The notes under the pieces are model-generated. The model saw nothing but the letters and a program-made list of their open reading frames with translations. It did no database searches and had not been told where the DNA came from. DNA of 64,000 nt from Anaeramoeba flamelloides (lineage: Eukaryota; Metamonada; Anaeramoebidae). The stretch lies in NCBI GenBank assembly GCA_027625915.1, contig JANTQA010000075.1, forward strand, positions 2,170,001 through 2,234,000. Reading direction: 5' to 3'. Of the stretch, positions 1 to 12,139 are shown piece by piece; the first letter of the stretch is position 1; every line of letters starts with the position of its first letter. The translations under genes and the position numbers were made by a program.

Positions 1-59
1 GGTTAAGGACAGTTTAAATTTTCAATTTTGTTTATATTATTTTTATTATTATTAACATA

Positions 60-840
60 TTTAGTGGCTTAGAGGTGGAACTGACCGTAATAGATTTCAT
101 TAAAATTGGGAATAATTTTGATTTTAACAAAATATGAAAATGATTTTTTCATCTTTTAGTTTTTTGTTTTCATTTCATTTTTTGAATTAAATAACTTGTT
201 TCAAACGATCCATATTTTTTTCAAATGATGATATAATGTAAAAGTTAAGGTTTTCAAAACAGAAGAACTCAAATAAAATTAGTTAATAGTGTCTAACCAT
301 TTGATTGATCAATTTTCCTTATAGAAATTTACCCTGATAGTTTTTTGTTTTGTTCTCTTCAAAATTTTTGAAACACACTTTTGATTTAGTTGTATTGATA
401 ATTCTTGTTTTTTTTTTTGTTTTCTGAGTATTATAATTTATAAAAAATTGTTTAAGTTTCAATTAGTGTATGATTCTAATTCACAATTTCTTTGATAATT
501 TAATAAAAAAGATTTTTTGTACATAGTGCCCCACTTTTCGGAGTCGTGGAATACCAATTTATTAATCACCGTTTGTGGAATCTTGTTTATTAATAATAAT
601 CTTTCTATCGGGTTTTTACTCCTCCTGTTTCAGGACGTAGATAATTTTTAATTTGGCCATGTAAATGATATAATATTTTTTTACTTTAATATTTAAATGA
701 TTTTTCTTCTTCTCTTTTTTATTTAGTAAATTTTCTTTGATTACTCCTTTCTCACAATAAATAAATAAATAAGATTTTTGTTTCAAAAATTGAATTTTAG
801 TATTTTAAAAATTTTAAAATTAAACTTCAAAATATCTTTC
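60..840 (-). repeat. Diverged copy of the 530 bp inverted-repeat family (family F2), split by an insertion
   Basis: In reverse orientation this segment matches the F2 repeat seen at 12.2, 13.3, 19.8, 29.3, 40.5, 48.7 and 60.1 kb. Shared marks are the 'aaaatatgaaaatgattttt' block near 125-150, the 'taaccatttgattgatcaa' core near 293-312 and the 'aattagtgtatgattctaa' block near 461. The last part of the repeat resumes near 773 ('caaaaattgaattttag'), so about 250 bp (520-772) is inserted. No coding potential was seen in it. Confidence 0.6.
520..772. repeat. Insertion inside the F2 copy; second copy near 18.9 kb (family F13)
   Basis: This stretch is foreign to the F2 repeat that surrounds it and is locally richer in G and C at 530-650. 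The reverse complement of about 640-755 matches 18893-19000, sharing 'aaggagtaatcaaagaaaa' and 'aaaaaagagaagaa'; a shorter match lies at 8525-8600. 'gattttttg' precedes the insertion and 'gatttttg' ends it, possibly a target duplication. A structured small RNA in the GC-richer part cannot be excluded, but no known RNA was recognised. Confidence 0.45.
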
Positions 841-887
841 TATAAATAAATAAAATAGATTCAGATAATAATAGAACAGAAAAATGC

Positions 888-1268
888 CCAATTCACCAAA
901 ACAATAAACTTTCAAGATACTGTAAAAATTGCCCAAAAATTAATTTTTGACAAATGTTTCTTTGATCATACAAATCATGAAACAATATCATTTGATCAGA
1001 CAATGGATTTTTATTAAGAATTAATCAATGAACAAAAAAAATGCACTCAAAATCATTTTGAAAGAATCAATGAGAAATTTGAACAATTAAAGAATTCTGA
1101 AAAGGAGACGAAATCTAAAAAAGAAAAAATTATAAGAAAAATATCAGAATTTTATTTGAATCAAAAAAAGTTATTAGATTTACTTTAACAAAATGAAATA
1201 AAATTGTCCAATGATTTTTTTGGACAAATTTCAAAAATTAATTCATAGATTATTTTGATAAATTCTTG
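888..1268 (+). pseudogene. Relic of a coiled-coil protein gene
   Basis: One frame runs for about 125 codons with coding-like composition: many Glu, Lys and Gln, and heptad-like leucines. The 'EKIIRKISEFYLNQKKLLDL' stretch resembles the coiled coil that follows a B-box in TRIM-type proteins. A few in-frame stops interrupt it, all TAA or TAG in places where Gln would fit. No start codon, splice sites or zinc-binding part were found, so this looks like a fragment of a decayed gene. The family assignment is a guess from the coiled-coil pattern only. Confidence 0.4.
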
Positions 1269-1269
1269 T

Positions 1270-2255
1270 CACATATTAAAAATATCTTGTTATTAACACT
1301 TGAAATTAAAAAAAGGAAACAAAAATAATTGTTCTTTGTGGTTTTATTTAAATTTTTATCGATTTAATCCATGAAATTACAAATAAGAATCAAAGAATTA
1401 CTTCTTGAACTTCTAAATACAAAATATTAATTACTGGATAAGAACTTTTTTTGTTACTATTTTTGATTTGGAAAATAAAAAAAAAAATACCCAAAATGTA
1501 ATTATTAATTCAGATCCTTTGTTAAAAACATAATAATTTATTGTGTATAATAATATTAATAATATATTTCACAGAAAACTTATGAGTCATTTACACTTTA
1601 TCTTTTGAACCTAATTAAAATGTACTTTAATCAACGGCTAATCTATTATGACAAGTATCCATTAATATTCCCATTGAACAATGCTGAATACTTAATTATT
1701 TTTAAAAAGTTTTAACTTATAGTAAAATTTCCTTTTTTTATATCTGGTAACTAACTTTCAATACACATTTTTGTCAATAACAGTCTTGTTGTCAACTAAT
1801 TTACAAGTTTGCTTGGGATTTAAATTCATGAAATTCTTTCCTAAAAGCTCATTAAAAAAATTTCCATAAATCTGAAAGTAAACCCTATTGTTTAAAACAT
1901 TTTGTGGAATTTCTCAGTATTACCATAATCAGTCAAACAAAAAATTTAGAGAAAAAAAAGTTTCTCCTCAATGGGTTCGGTAGAAATTAACCCAAAATTT
2001 TAAATTGTAAGAAGATCTCTTGACTCGAAATTCTTTTAAGCCAACAAATATGACATTAGTCAGAAAAACTGTCTCTTCTAAGGATCATAGAAAGAGGTTC
2101 CTTAAATTTTTTCTAAAGAAAAAAAAGAAAAATTTAGAGTTTTTTTCTTCAACCAAACACAAAATTTTTTATTCAGTCAAAAAAAAAGATGATCCACCAT
2201 ATTTTATTAAAACTGCACTCAAAGAAATTCAATACAAATTTCATTTTTTTAACAA
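1270..2255. other. AT-rich intergenic stretch, upstream region of the secreted-protein gene
   Basis: No gene, repeat or RNA was recognised. A 90-codon open frame at 2020-2292 overlaps the start of the next gene in another frame. It is dominated by Lys and Phe from A and T runs and is not considered real. The promoter of the gene that starts at 2256 should lie here, but no specific element could be identified. Confidence 0.4.
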
Positions 2256-3448
2256 ATGGGACTTTTCAAACTTTTTATTTTGCTTTGTTTAATTTCTTGT
2301 GTTTTGAGTGTTGACTTGTATGGAATGCGTTCACCTGCAGAACTCGTCAAAGTTAACTCTGAAAATGGGACAATTACACCTGTTGGAGGAATTTATACAC
2401 ATGAAGCTGTTGGAGACAATGTCGGATGCTTGGATTCAAAAAACGGGATTTACTATTTCATGGGAACAAATCTGGAAACTGCCAAGATTGATTTGTTAGG
2501 TATGGACATTCACACAGCCGATATCAAATACAAGATTCCAACTACCTTTGTCACTGAAGGGTATGTAGGTGTTGCTCAAATTGTACAATGTGTTGACGGA
2601 TCTGACGATGTTATTATTATGGTAATTTAAACTCGTTTCCTTTTCCAGCTGATTTAAAATAGGGAGTAAAAAAAAGTTTTTTCAAAAAAAGTTGATCACA
2701 CCGTTTAAAGTCGTTTGCTGACAATTTTTAAAACTTTTTTTATGGACTTTTTTAAAACAGCTCTACTTCTGAATTTTTTTTTTTTTGAAATTACTTCCTC
2801 TTTGGCTTTCGACCCAAACTTGTGTTAATTATTTTTACTTTTTTTTTTTTTTTATTAAAAACGACACAACAGGGAAGGGATCCAAAATACGATCACAAAC
2901 ACAACCTTGTTCGTGTGACACCACAAACAAATACATGGAAAGAGTTAAATCAATTTAATTTTCTCGATCCTCTTGGGGGTGGTCATACTTTATCTGGCGA
3001 AACAGTTTGGATTGAACTTAGCGTAAACATTTCTGGGAAATACTCACATAAGTTATTTGGGTTTGACATCAACACTGGGAAACAAGTTTTTGAGATCAAC
3101 GACGATGATTATTATACAACCGGCTTGAATTATGACAAAGAAAGTGGTATGGTATTGGGAATTGGGATTGTTCCTCAATTCACCCATCGTGTAATCATGC
3201 AATTAAACCCAAAAACAGGCATTATCACAAGATTGTTTGACCTCCCTTCGACTTATTTCCTTGCAACCCCACCAACAACAATAAACTCAAAAGACAGTAT
3301 TGGCTGGTATATAATGAATGATCGAAAAGTTGACGAGCCTTGGAAATTGGTTACCTTAGATTATAATAAACAAGCAATCGTTAAAAATGTTAACCTTTGC
3401 CCTAATCCTAAAGATTGTCTTCGCGGTTTAGAATATTATGACATCTAA
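2256..3448 (+). CDS. Secreted beta-propeller-like protein, two exons
   Basis: Exons are 2256-2621 and 2873-3448, joined in phase 0 across a 251 bp intron. The intron begins GTAATT and ends in a long T tract followed by ACAACAG. The spliced product is 313 residues. Residues 1-18 (MGLFKLFILLCLISCVLS) are a clear signal peptide, so the protein enters the secretory route. The mature part has recurring strand-turn units such as LVKVNSENGTITPVG, LVRVTPQTNTWKEL, GFDINTGKQVFEI and QLNPKTGIITRLFDL. These look like blades of a propeller of the quinoprotein or WD40-like type. No catalytic motif or transmembrane anchor was seen. The downstream exon alone lacks a plausible start, which supports the splice. 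Function is unknown; binding of an extracellular ligand or cell-surface partner is only inferred from the fold. Confidence 0.8.
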
Positions 3449-4164
3449 TTCACACTTCAAAATTTAGCAGTAGATTAGTAATAAACCAATTCATTTCATT
3501 TAATATTCCCCATTTAAATGAAATACGGACATATTTTTTAATTTTAAGAAGGAATAAATCTAAAATTTAATCACAATTTTTTTTTCAAGTTTGAAGAACA
3601 ATTGAAAAAGAAGGAGAAAAACACACAAAAAAAAATAAATGATGAGAACACAAATACCAGCTTACATAAACATTTTTGTTAATTTTGAATTTTTGTTTTT
3701 TTGAAAATTTTTTGAATAATTTCTAATCGAATTAAAGATTGTTGGTAAAAAAATGCACAACACGATTTTTAATTGGGAAACATTAATAGAATCTGAAAAT
3801 ACAAAGTAAGGTCTGTTGATTAAAGAAATAATAAATGATTAAGACAAAATGAAGGATTAACAAAATAATCGTTTTTTAAAATCAATATTTTAATATGGGT
3901 TTTTTTATTTGATTGAGCTATTATTTAAAAAATTGTCCAAAAAATTGATGATTTTTGAGAACTCCAAAACCACACCAACAATTTTGATATAAAAGTAGAT
4001 TTAAATTGTATTTGTTGATTAAAATTGAAAATAATATAATAAATTATTCTTTGAAGTTAATTGATTTCTAGTTTTAATTAAAATAACTTTTCGTTTATAT
4101 TAGTTTTTTCGAATTAAAAGTTGTTTTGGACTTTTTTTACCTTTTTACTTTTTTCTCGAAATGT
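3449..4164. other. Intergenic AT-rich DNA
   Basis: Nothing recognisable beyond A and T runs. The 3' untranslated region of the secreted-protein gene presumably lies in the first part. Confidence 0.4.
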
Positions 4165-4705
4165 TAAACCTCAATTCAAAATTTTTAGTATTCCAAAATT
4201 CAATTTTTCAAAAAAAAAAAATCTTAAGGTATTAATTTTAAAAGAAATACTAAAATGGAACCATTAACTAATAAATTTAAGTGTTTAAAATTCTTTAAAA
4301 TTTACAAAACCAAACCAACGAACATAAAATAATTCTCATTTAAAATAAAAAAAAAAAAATTGAAGAATTTCTTGGATGGAAAACAATAAAAATATTTATT
4401 GTTAAATTTGTTTAAATTCTATTAGGCATATAGATTGATCAAATTTTTAGACACCTTCAATTAATTTTATTTCAAGTTTTTCTATTTAAAATAACTAAAC
4501 TTTAACATAATATGTATTGTTGAAAAAAAAATTGATCAAACCGAATAAAACGTAATTCAAACAATGAAATGATAACAAACGAATAAAAAAATGATAAAAT
4601 GATTTTCCAATTTTTAAAAAAATCAAAACTATTTCTAATATTCCGAAATAATATTATTGTGGTTGTTTGAACTATTTTAACTGTGTTAAAAATTTTATTA
4701 TTTTG
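4165..4705 (+). repeat. Degenerate F2 repeat copy
   Basis: This matches the F2 family in forward orientation. It begins near 'tattccaaaattcaattttt', carries the core 'agattgatcaaatttttag' near 4430, and ends with 'attttaactgtgttaaaaat' near 4690, corresponding to the AACTGTGTCCAAATTTTTGG end of better copies. An open frame on the other strand (4502-4831) is a by-product. Confidence 0.55.
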
Positions 4706-7028
4706 TATGATTGTTTTAAAAAGTAAGTTGCTTTTCACAATTTTGGAAATTTCAATTGTTTGAATCATATATAAAAAGATTTTAAGAGTTCTTCCAGATA
4801 CTAAAGGACGAAATCGAGAATAATTCGTCACTCTATTTGTGAAAAGAATAACAGTAAATCAAAGCTGAATTTTTGAATTTTCAATTTTGTGAATATTTTT
4901 TTTTTGATTCAATTTTTGGTTTTGATTAAATTATATTTTCAATTAGAAAAATGTATTATTGATTGATGAGAATTGGAATTAAACAAATAAAAAAACAATA
5001 ATTAAACACAAGAGAAATTATATTTTCACAATTTTTTTTTTTTTTTATTAGAAAAAAAGAAGAAGGATTAGAATTTTGAATGCATTTTTTGAAATCGAGT
5101 TTTAATAAATTTAAATTTTCAATCAAAAAAATTTTATACCATATCAGTACAAATTTGAAAGATAAAACTTTAAACGAAATTTAAGAAGCAAAAAAAAAAA
5201 AATTAATTGGGGTATTTTTGGGAATTTTGCCCCAAACAGTTGATTTCCCGAGAATATAAACTTTTGTTGTTTAACTTGTAATTTTTCAGACCTTAATTTT
5301 TGTCGAAAGTTTATAACTTAAAAGTGATATTGTTTCCATTTTTTAAGATATAAGCCAAATTTCAAAATTAGGGCAAAATTTTGTTATTATTATTTTTTTC
5401 TTTTTTCATTTGTCTTTCAAAAAATACAATGATTATATAACATTTTTATTTATTAATCTATATTGGCTATTGTCTCTAAAAAATTTAGTAAAATACCTTA
5501 TTATTCAAAAAAAAACACAATTAAACTAATTTTTTACTGATGAAAAATCTGCCCCTATTTTTGAAATTAAGCTTAGATATATAGACTCTTTTTCAAATAA
5601 AAGGGCACAGAAAATTTCAAGAATTATTCATAATTGAATCAAATTAATACTGGTATAATTCTAAAATATAAGGAACTCTTTAAAACATAAAAAAACTCAA
5701 ATGAATATTTAAAACTCATTATTACATAAAAAAAAAAAATATTTTTAAAATTGGTGTAATCTTTTATATGAAATGAGAGTTCTTGTTTTGTATATTATAT
5801 AGGGAAATAAAATTATAAATTTTAAAAAAAACTGTTGAATACGTTCGAATTGGGAAAAATTTCTTTAAATTTTATTGATAACTCTTAACACATCAAAGTT
5901 TTGTTCTTTAAAGTCTCGTTTCCAATATAAAGATGCAATTCATCTAGAGATTTTGTTGGAATTGTTTTTTTTTCCTTTATTTTCTTTTTACTTTGTGAAT
6001 ACCCGATTCCAATAATAGTCTTTCTTAATTCCTATATCTGGCTCATTCGAAATCAAACTTTAACTGTTTCAATTTTTATACTGTCAGATTATTTCCAAAT
6101 TAATAACTTCTTTTCTTTTCTTTTTTTTTTTTATACCCCAACTGTTCAATAACCATAAAAAAAACATAAAAAATGAATAAAATGAATAATTAAAATAAAA
6201 ATCACGATTAAGTATTTATTTTATGAACAATCAAATTCAATAGTATTGATTATTTGAGAGGTGTGGCATTTTGTGTGAAAAAGAGTTTATATATATATAT
6301 ATTATGGATTTCATCAAATAATAAAAAATACAGATTAGAATAAAAATGAGATGAATTTGTGGCTACTTTTGAAGGAAATTTTTATAAAAAGAAAATAAAA
6401 TTTGTTTGAAAATCAACTGAATCTTTTAATGAAATCAGAATTGAAATAGTCAATGGAAGTTACCGTAAAATTTCAAGATTATTTTTGGAGGAATATTTAT
6501 TCTAATATAAAAGAAAAATAATTGAAAAATAAAAGAAAAATTTACGATAATTTTGTGTATTTATTGAAATGTCAAACAATATATTATTTAACTTTGGATT
6601 TTTTCGTAAAAAAAAAAAGAAACACAACTAAAAATAGAAAAATAACAAACATAGAAATCATTTCCCTATTTCTTTCAAAAAAAATCATTAATAATCAGAC
6701 CATTCTTGTACTATTAATATTTTATCAACAAACGAGTTCTAATTTGCTGGGTTTCGAATTCAAGATGTCTTAAAAAAGAAAAATATAACGTTACAGATCT
6801 TTATATAAAAAAAAGTCTATTTCTTTCATTGTAAATGGATTGTAAACAAAAAAAAGATATTTTCATATATCATTCTATTCAAAAATTAAAGCTATTTTGA
6901 AATTCTATTTCAAGTTTTAAAAAATTTTTTTTATACATTTCTCATTTTTTTCAAATTATTTAGCGCTAAATCATCTTCATAGAAACTCTCTTTTGAGAGC
7001 AAACATATTATACTTTTTTTATTAGTGA
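4706..7028. other. Intergenic AT-rich DNA with a short (TA)n tract
   Basis: No gene could be supported. The open frame at 6522-6773 is almost all Lys, Ile, Asn and Phe and shows no domain. A TA-dinucleotide run lies near 6288-6302. If the first exon of the next gene is missing (see that entry), it should be sought here. Confidence 0.35.
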
Positions 7029-10000
7029 ATGTACTTTCACCGAGTACTGGCTAAAAGCAATATTGGTTGTTCAAGTTTTTGTAATGAACCTTCAACAATT
7101 CTTTTGACAAGTACCAATAGTGTATATTCATGTGATCTGAATTATTCCTCACAACAAAAGTTATTTAGTCTTATTCATAAGCAAATAAAAAACCTTGTTA
7201 GTTCACAAACAACACCACACATAATTGTGAGTACAAACACAAACGAAATTTTTATTTGGTCTTTAATTAAAAGGAATTTTATTTTCAAATTTAAACCAAA
7301 AAAGAACTTTGAAAAGAACCAAATCAGGGCTTTGTCCTTCTCTGAAGTTAAAACACCCGCTTTGGTGTGGTGTTTTGAAAAGTCTACACAATTACATTAT
7401 GTGTCAAATCCATTCTCCAACCCCAAAAAGACAAAATTAAAATTTTCACACATCAGTCTTTCAAAACCGATTACATCGATTGGTTGCCACAAAACAGTAC
7501 CTATTTGTTGCTGTGTTTTACAAGACGGATCTGTCAGGTATGATTTTTTTAAGATCTCAAAATAGTAAACCTTCTTGTGTTGTTTTTGTTTTGTGTTTTG
7601 AAATTTTTTTTTATTAATGAAAAATCTTTTTTTAATAGTATTAATTGAAGCAACAAACATGTAAAAACATACATTTTAAAAATTAGTTCTATTATTTTCC
7701 TTTTTTTCATTCGTTCTTTTTTCCAACTAAAAGACAATTTGTTTTTTAACAATTCTTTTCTCGTCATTTAATTTGATTTTTTGACTTCTTTTTTTCTTAT
7801 CAATTTTTTGTTTTGATCTTTTAAACCAAAAAATAGAATTTGGGTATTTCCTTCTTATGGAACAAGAGTAAAATATATTTTTTTACTGTTAAGCTATTTC
7901 CTTTCAGAATTTTAAGTCAAAAGACATATGGAGTATAATTTACGATTCTTCAATAGAACAAATAATGTTTTCAAAATAATACAGGCAGAAAAGTTTAGTC
8001 TGTGTTTTCAAAATAAAAAGCCTGATTCTTTTTTGCTATTATTGTCCAATTAAAAAATGAAAATTATTATTTCACATTCCCAAAATATTTTTCTCGTTGA
8101 GAACCTAAAGAAAACACAAAGATCTAAACAAAATTGTTTAGAAATGATATTTTTAGACAATAAATTAAACTTCCTGAGATAACTCTAAGACAAAATTTTA
8201 ACTCTGTTAATTTGATTGTAACCGTTATAATTAATATTCTTTTTGGAATTGAAATAAAAAATGTTCATTTATTAATTGGAAAATAACAGGATAGAAGATA
8301 TAAACATGAGCCGATCAAATAAATCAACAATAAACAATAAATAAATATGGTATTGGTTTCTTAAAGTTTTATTATTAAAACATTAAATTCGAAAAATAAA
8401 GGATCAAATCGTAAAATTTATCTCTAAAAATATATCTAATATTCGAGAAAATTTTTCCTTGTCAAAAAAAAAAAATCTCTTTAATAGTTACTTCTGAGAA
8501 CAAAAATCAATATTTTTGTTTATTGAAAGAAAGGAGCAATTAAAGAAAAATCATAATAATAAAAAAAAGAGAAGAAAAAAAATAAAGTAGTGAAAAAAAT
8601 ACCTTACATGAAAATAATCCCTACAAGATTTTTAATTGTGAATATTAGTAAAATTTTTGGTGTAATTTCTTTTATTTACAATCAAATCCTTTTTTTAAGA
8701 ATCAAACTTTTTAAATTATAACCCCCACACTTATTAGAATGATGATTAAAGAAATAGAACTTGTACAAACACCATTCAATCAATCAAAAAAACAAGAATA
8801 GAAATTATCATTTTCCAAACTCTAGTAAACTTCAATAAAACTGGATTGTTTTTCAAAAAAAGTTGGTCTACTTATAGCGATAAAACAATTACTTGAGTAT
8901 TCTAGAGACACCTTACTTTGATGGACTTTAGGTAGGTTTATTACTAATCTCATAAAAAAATTAGTTATTTATAATAAGAATTTGATTGTAAATAAATGAA
9001 ATTACACAAAAATTTTACTAATATTCACAATTAAAAATCTTGTAGGGATTATTTTCATGTCCTGTATTTTTTTCCTGCTATAATTAAAATATTAATAAAA
9101 AAAAATAATAATAAAAATTATCAATTCTACTTTTGGAAATATAATGTTATTTATGAGAAATTTTTTTTGGAAATAATTCTTTTGAAAAAAATACAACTAT
9201 TGTATGTCTTTTTCTTTTCATTAGAATATTTTTTTATGAATCCCAAAAATATTAGGGATAAAATCAATATGAAAATTTTGATAAAACATCCTATAACGTT
9301 ATGAATAAAATATCTTTTCGCTTATTGGTATATTACCGCCAATATTTTTGATTTTTTTTTACTGTAATTAATATGAACATGGATTTTTTTTGTATAAATT
9401 TGAATTAAGGGGATTAAATAATACAAAATTGTGAATAGTAAAAAAATTAAAAAATAAATGATAAAAATCAAATTGTTTAGAAATTTTAATTGATTGTTTT
9501 ATATAATCAAATTTAGTTCAAATAATACTGCTACAATAAAATAAAATAAAAAAATATAACATCTACAGTGATCAAAATAAAGCGTGCACAACGACTATAA
9601 TCCGTGTTTCAAAATATTATCCGTGCTTTTTTTTTATTCTTGTACCAAGGCAACATCCAATCTACTAATAAATAGTATACCTAAGTTCAAATCAATTTTG
9701 AAAGTAAAAGTCTGGTTATTTTCACTAAAATTTAAATTATTCATGCAAATAGTTGAAAATTTTCAACTATTTTCTCAGTTTTTTTGAAATTTTTTGTTTT
9801 TTTTATGATTAAAATTTTCTAAAAAATTAACTCTATTTTTTGAGATAAATTTTGCCATTTGATCCTTCATTTTTAGAATTTCTTTTTAAATAATAGAACT
9901 TTAAGAAACCAATACCATATTTTTTTAGGGTTTATTATTGGTTTCTTGGTTTGGTTGATGTATTGGTTAACTATAACAAAAAAACACGCTTTTTATTTTG

Positions 10001-12092
10001 AAACACGCATTATATTTTTTTGAACGGGTTATTTTGACTACAGTATTTTACATTTTAATAATAAAAATTCCTTTTATATAATGAATTTTGAAATACACTC
10101 ATATAATAAACACTATTAGACACAAAAATTTTCAAAAATAAATAACTTTCTTTATTGTTTTGATTTGGAAATAATCACCTTGTTATAATTATGAGTTTGG
10201 TCTGGAAGAACGAGAAATATGATATTGTTCGAAGTGATATAAGATGATATTGGGGATTTCGAAGAACTACGATTAATTACCTCTTAGCACTAGAACAATA
10301 TCATTATTTTGAGTCTGGAAGGCGATCCAAAATGAGGAATTATAATAGATGATTGTTGAACAAATGAAACAATATGAGATGCTATTTATTTTTTGAACTC
10401 ATGAACTAACTCTACACAAAAAGACAATAAAAAAACAAAAACAAATTAAAATCAATTTGTTATTTTTCACTGTATCTTTGAAGGACTTGCTCTTCAAAGG
10501 ATATTATTTCTCCCAATGGAGTTATCGAAAACATTGGATTTAAATTTTAAATTTTCTATATTGGTTACAAAACTTGGTTTAAAATTCCACAGAAACAAGC
10601 TAGATCTTCCAACTTTTCAATAGTCTCTATCTCTCCTTTTATTTTATGCTTGTTAACAAACATCCTAAGGCAATCAAATATAAAACCCCACATCTATTAT
10701 GTGTTCTTAACAATGACTGATTTTGAAACATTCCTCTGAAAATTTCTTTACTTGATGTTGCAAAAAAAAATAATATTTTTTTTATTCTAATTTTTTTCAA
10801 AAATTTGTAATTGTGTTTTTTTTTCCTTTTGAAATTCCTCTTATAAATGTCTTTTTTCTTTTTTTACAAAGAAAAAAAGATACCAAAAGTTTTTTATTTT
10901 TATTTGTAAATGAGATTAATTTCTTTCGAACCAAAACCAAAAACCCTGCTTGATTTTTGACATTGTTTTTGAGCAAAGAAAGAGAATTCATTCCTTTGAC
11001 AAGTTTTAAGAGAATATTGATGGACTTTTTTATTTGTCCTTTTTTAATCAAATAATTTGGCTCATTTAACCAAATTATTTTTTCAACATTGTAAATCCTT
11101 GAGATGAGGGATTGTTTGGGATTTATGAGATTAAAAACATCGCAAGAAAATTAGTTAAACTCTTCAAAAATAACTTTCAACATTTTTAAATACAAATTTA
11201 ATAGTAAAAAACTTTTTTTACTTGGCTCAAATTGAATTGAAAATAAGAAAATCAGAAAGTTTTCATAGTTTGCCTAATAATCAAATGATTTGCCAAAATC
11301 TTTTCATATTGGCTACAGTACCATCCTGATTTTTTTAGTACATCAATCTTTTTCTTATCAGTAATTTTCAAGAATTATATACCTTTATTTTTTACAAATA
11401 AAAAGTTTTAGTTTAAAATATATTTTCCATAGAGCATTTTTATAACAAAATTCACTTTTATCTGATGTTTTTTTTTTTTCATATTTTTTTTTAAAAAAAT
11501 TTATAGCAGGTTTTTAACATGTTTCAAATTTTCTAACACATTTTATAACAAAAATAAATATTAGAAAAGTTGTTATTATAAAATTTCCCAAAATTTTAAA
11601 ACGTTTATAATACCTTTACAACACATTTATAACATGTGATAAAAAAAGTTTTTTTGATGATAGTAATATTGAATTCTATCTATTAGAAGAAGATAACTCC
11701 TACAAAGCATGGTAAATTTATTTGTAGCTATCTTTCTTGGACACAATTCACTTAAATTATTTGGATATTTAAAATTGTGATTTATCATTAATTAATTTTC
11801 TTAATAATAATTCAATTTATTTTTTACTAAGGCATTACAATCAAAAAAAAAGATTTATCAAAAATTTGATCTCGATTTGATATGATATTTTTTGAGGTTT
11901 GAAAATTGGTAGTTATTTTTTTCTTTTTGATAATAAAAAATTATTTCTAAAGGAGTTTAATTCTGATAAAATTTCAAATAGAAGGAAAAACTTAAAACAG
12001 TATTTTATTGTTCCAAAATCTTTTTTGGATCCTTACCATATTTCTCAGTTTTTTATTGAATTTAGTTGTACATTGTTTTTTATTAAAAAAGT

Positions 12093-12139
<47 letters not shown>

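Noticed and set aside
2020-2292. 90-codon frame overlapping the secreted-protein start
   Set aside because: Lys- and Phe-rich, no domain, and it overlaps the signal peptide in another frame.
9584-9787. 67-codon frame in the F4 element as a transposase fragment
   Set aside because: Too short, no catalytic pattern, and within a repeat that is non-coding in its other copies.
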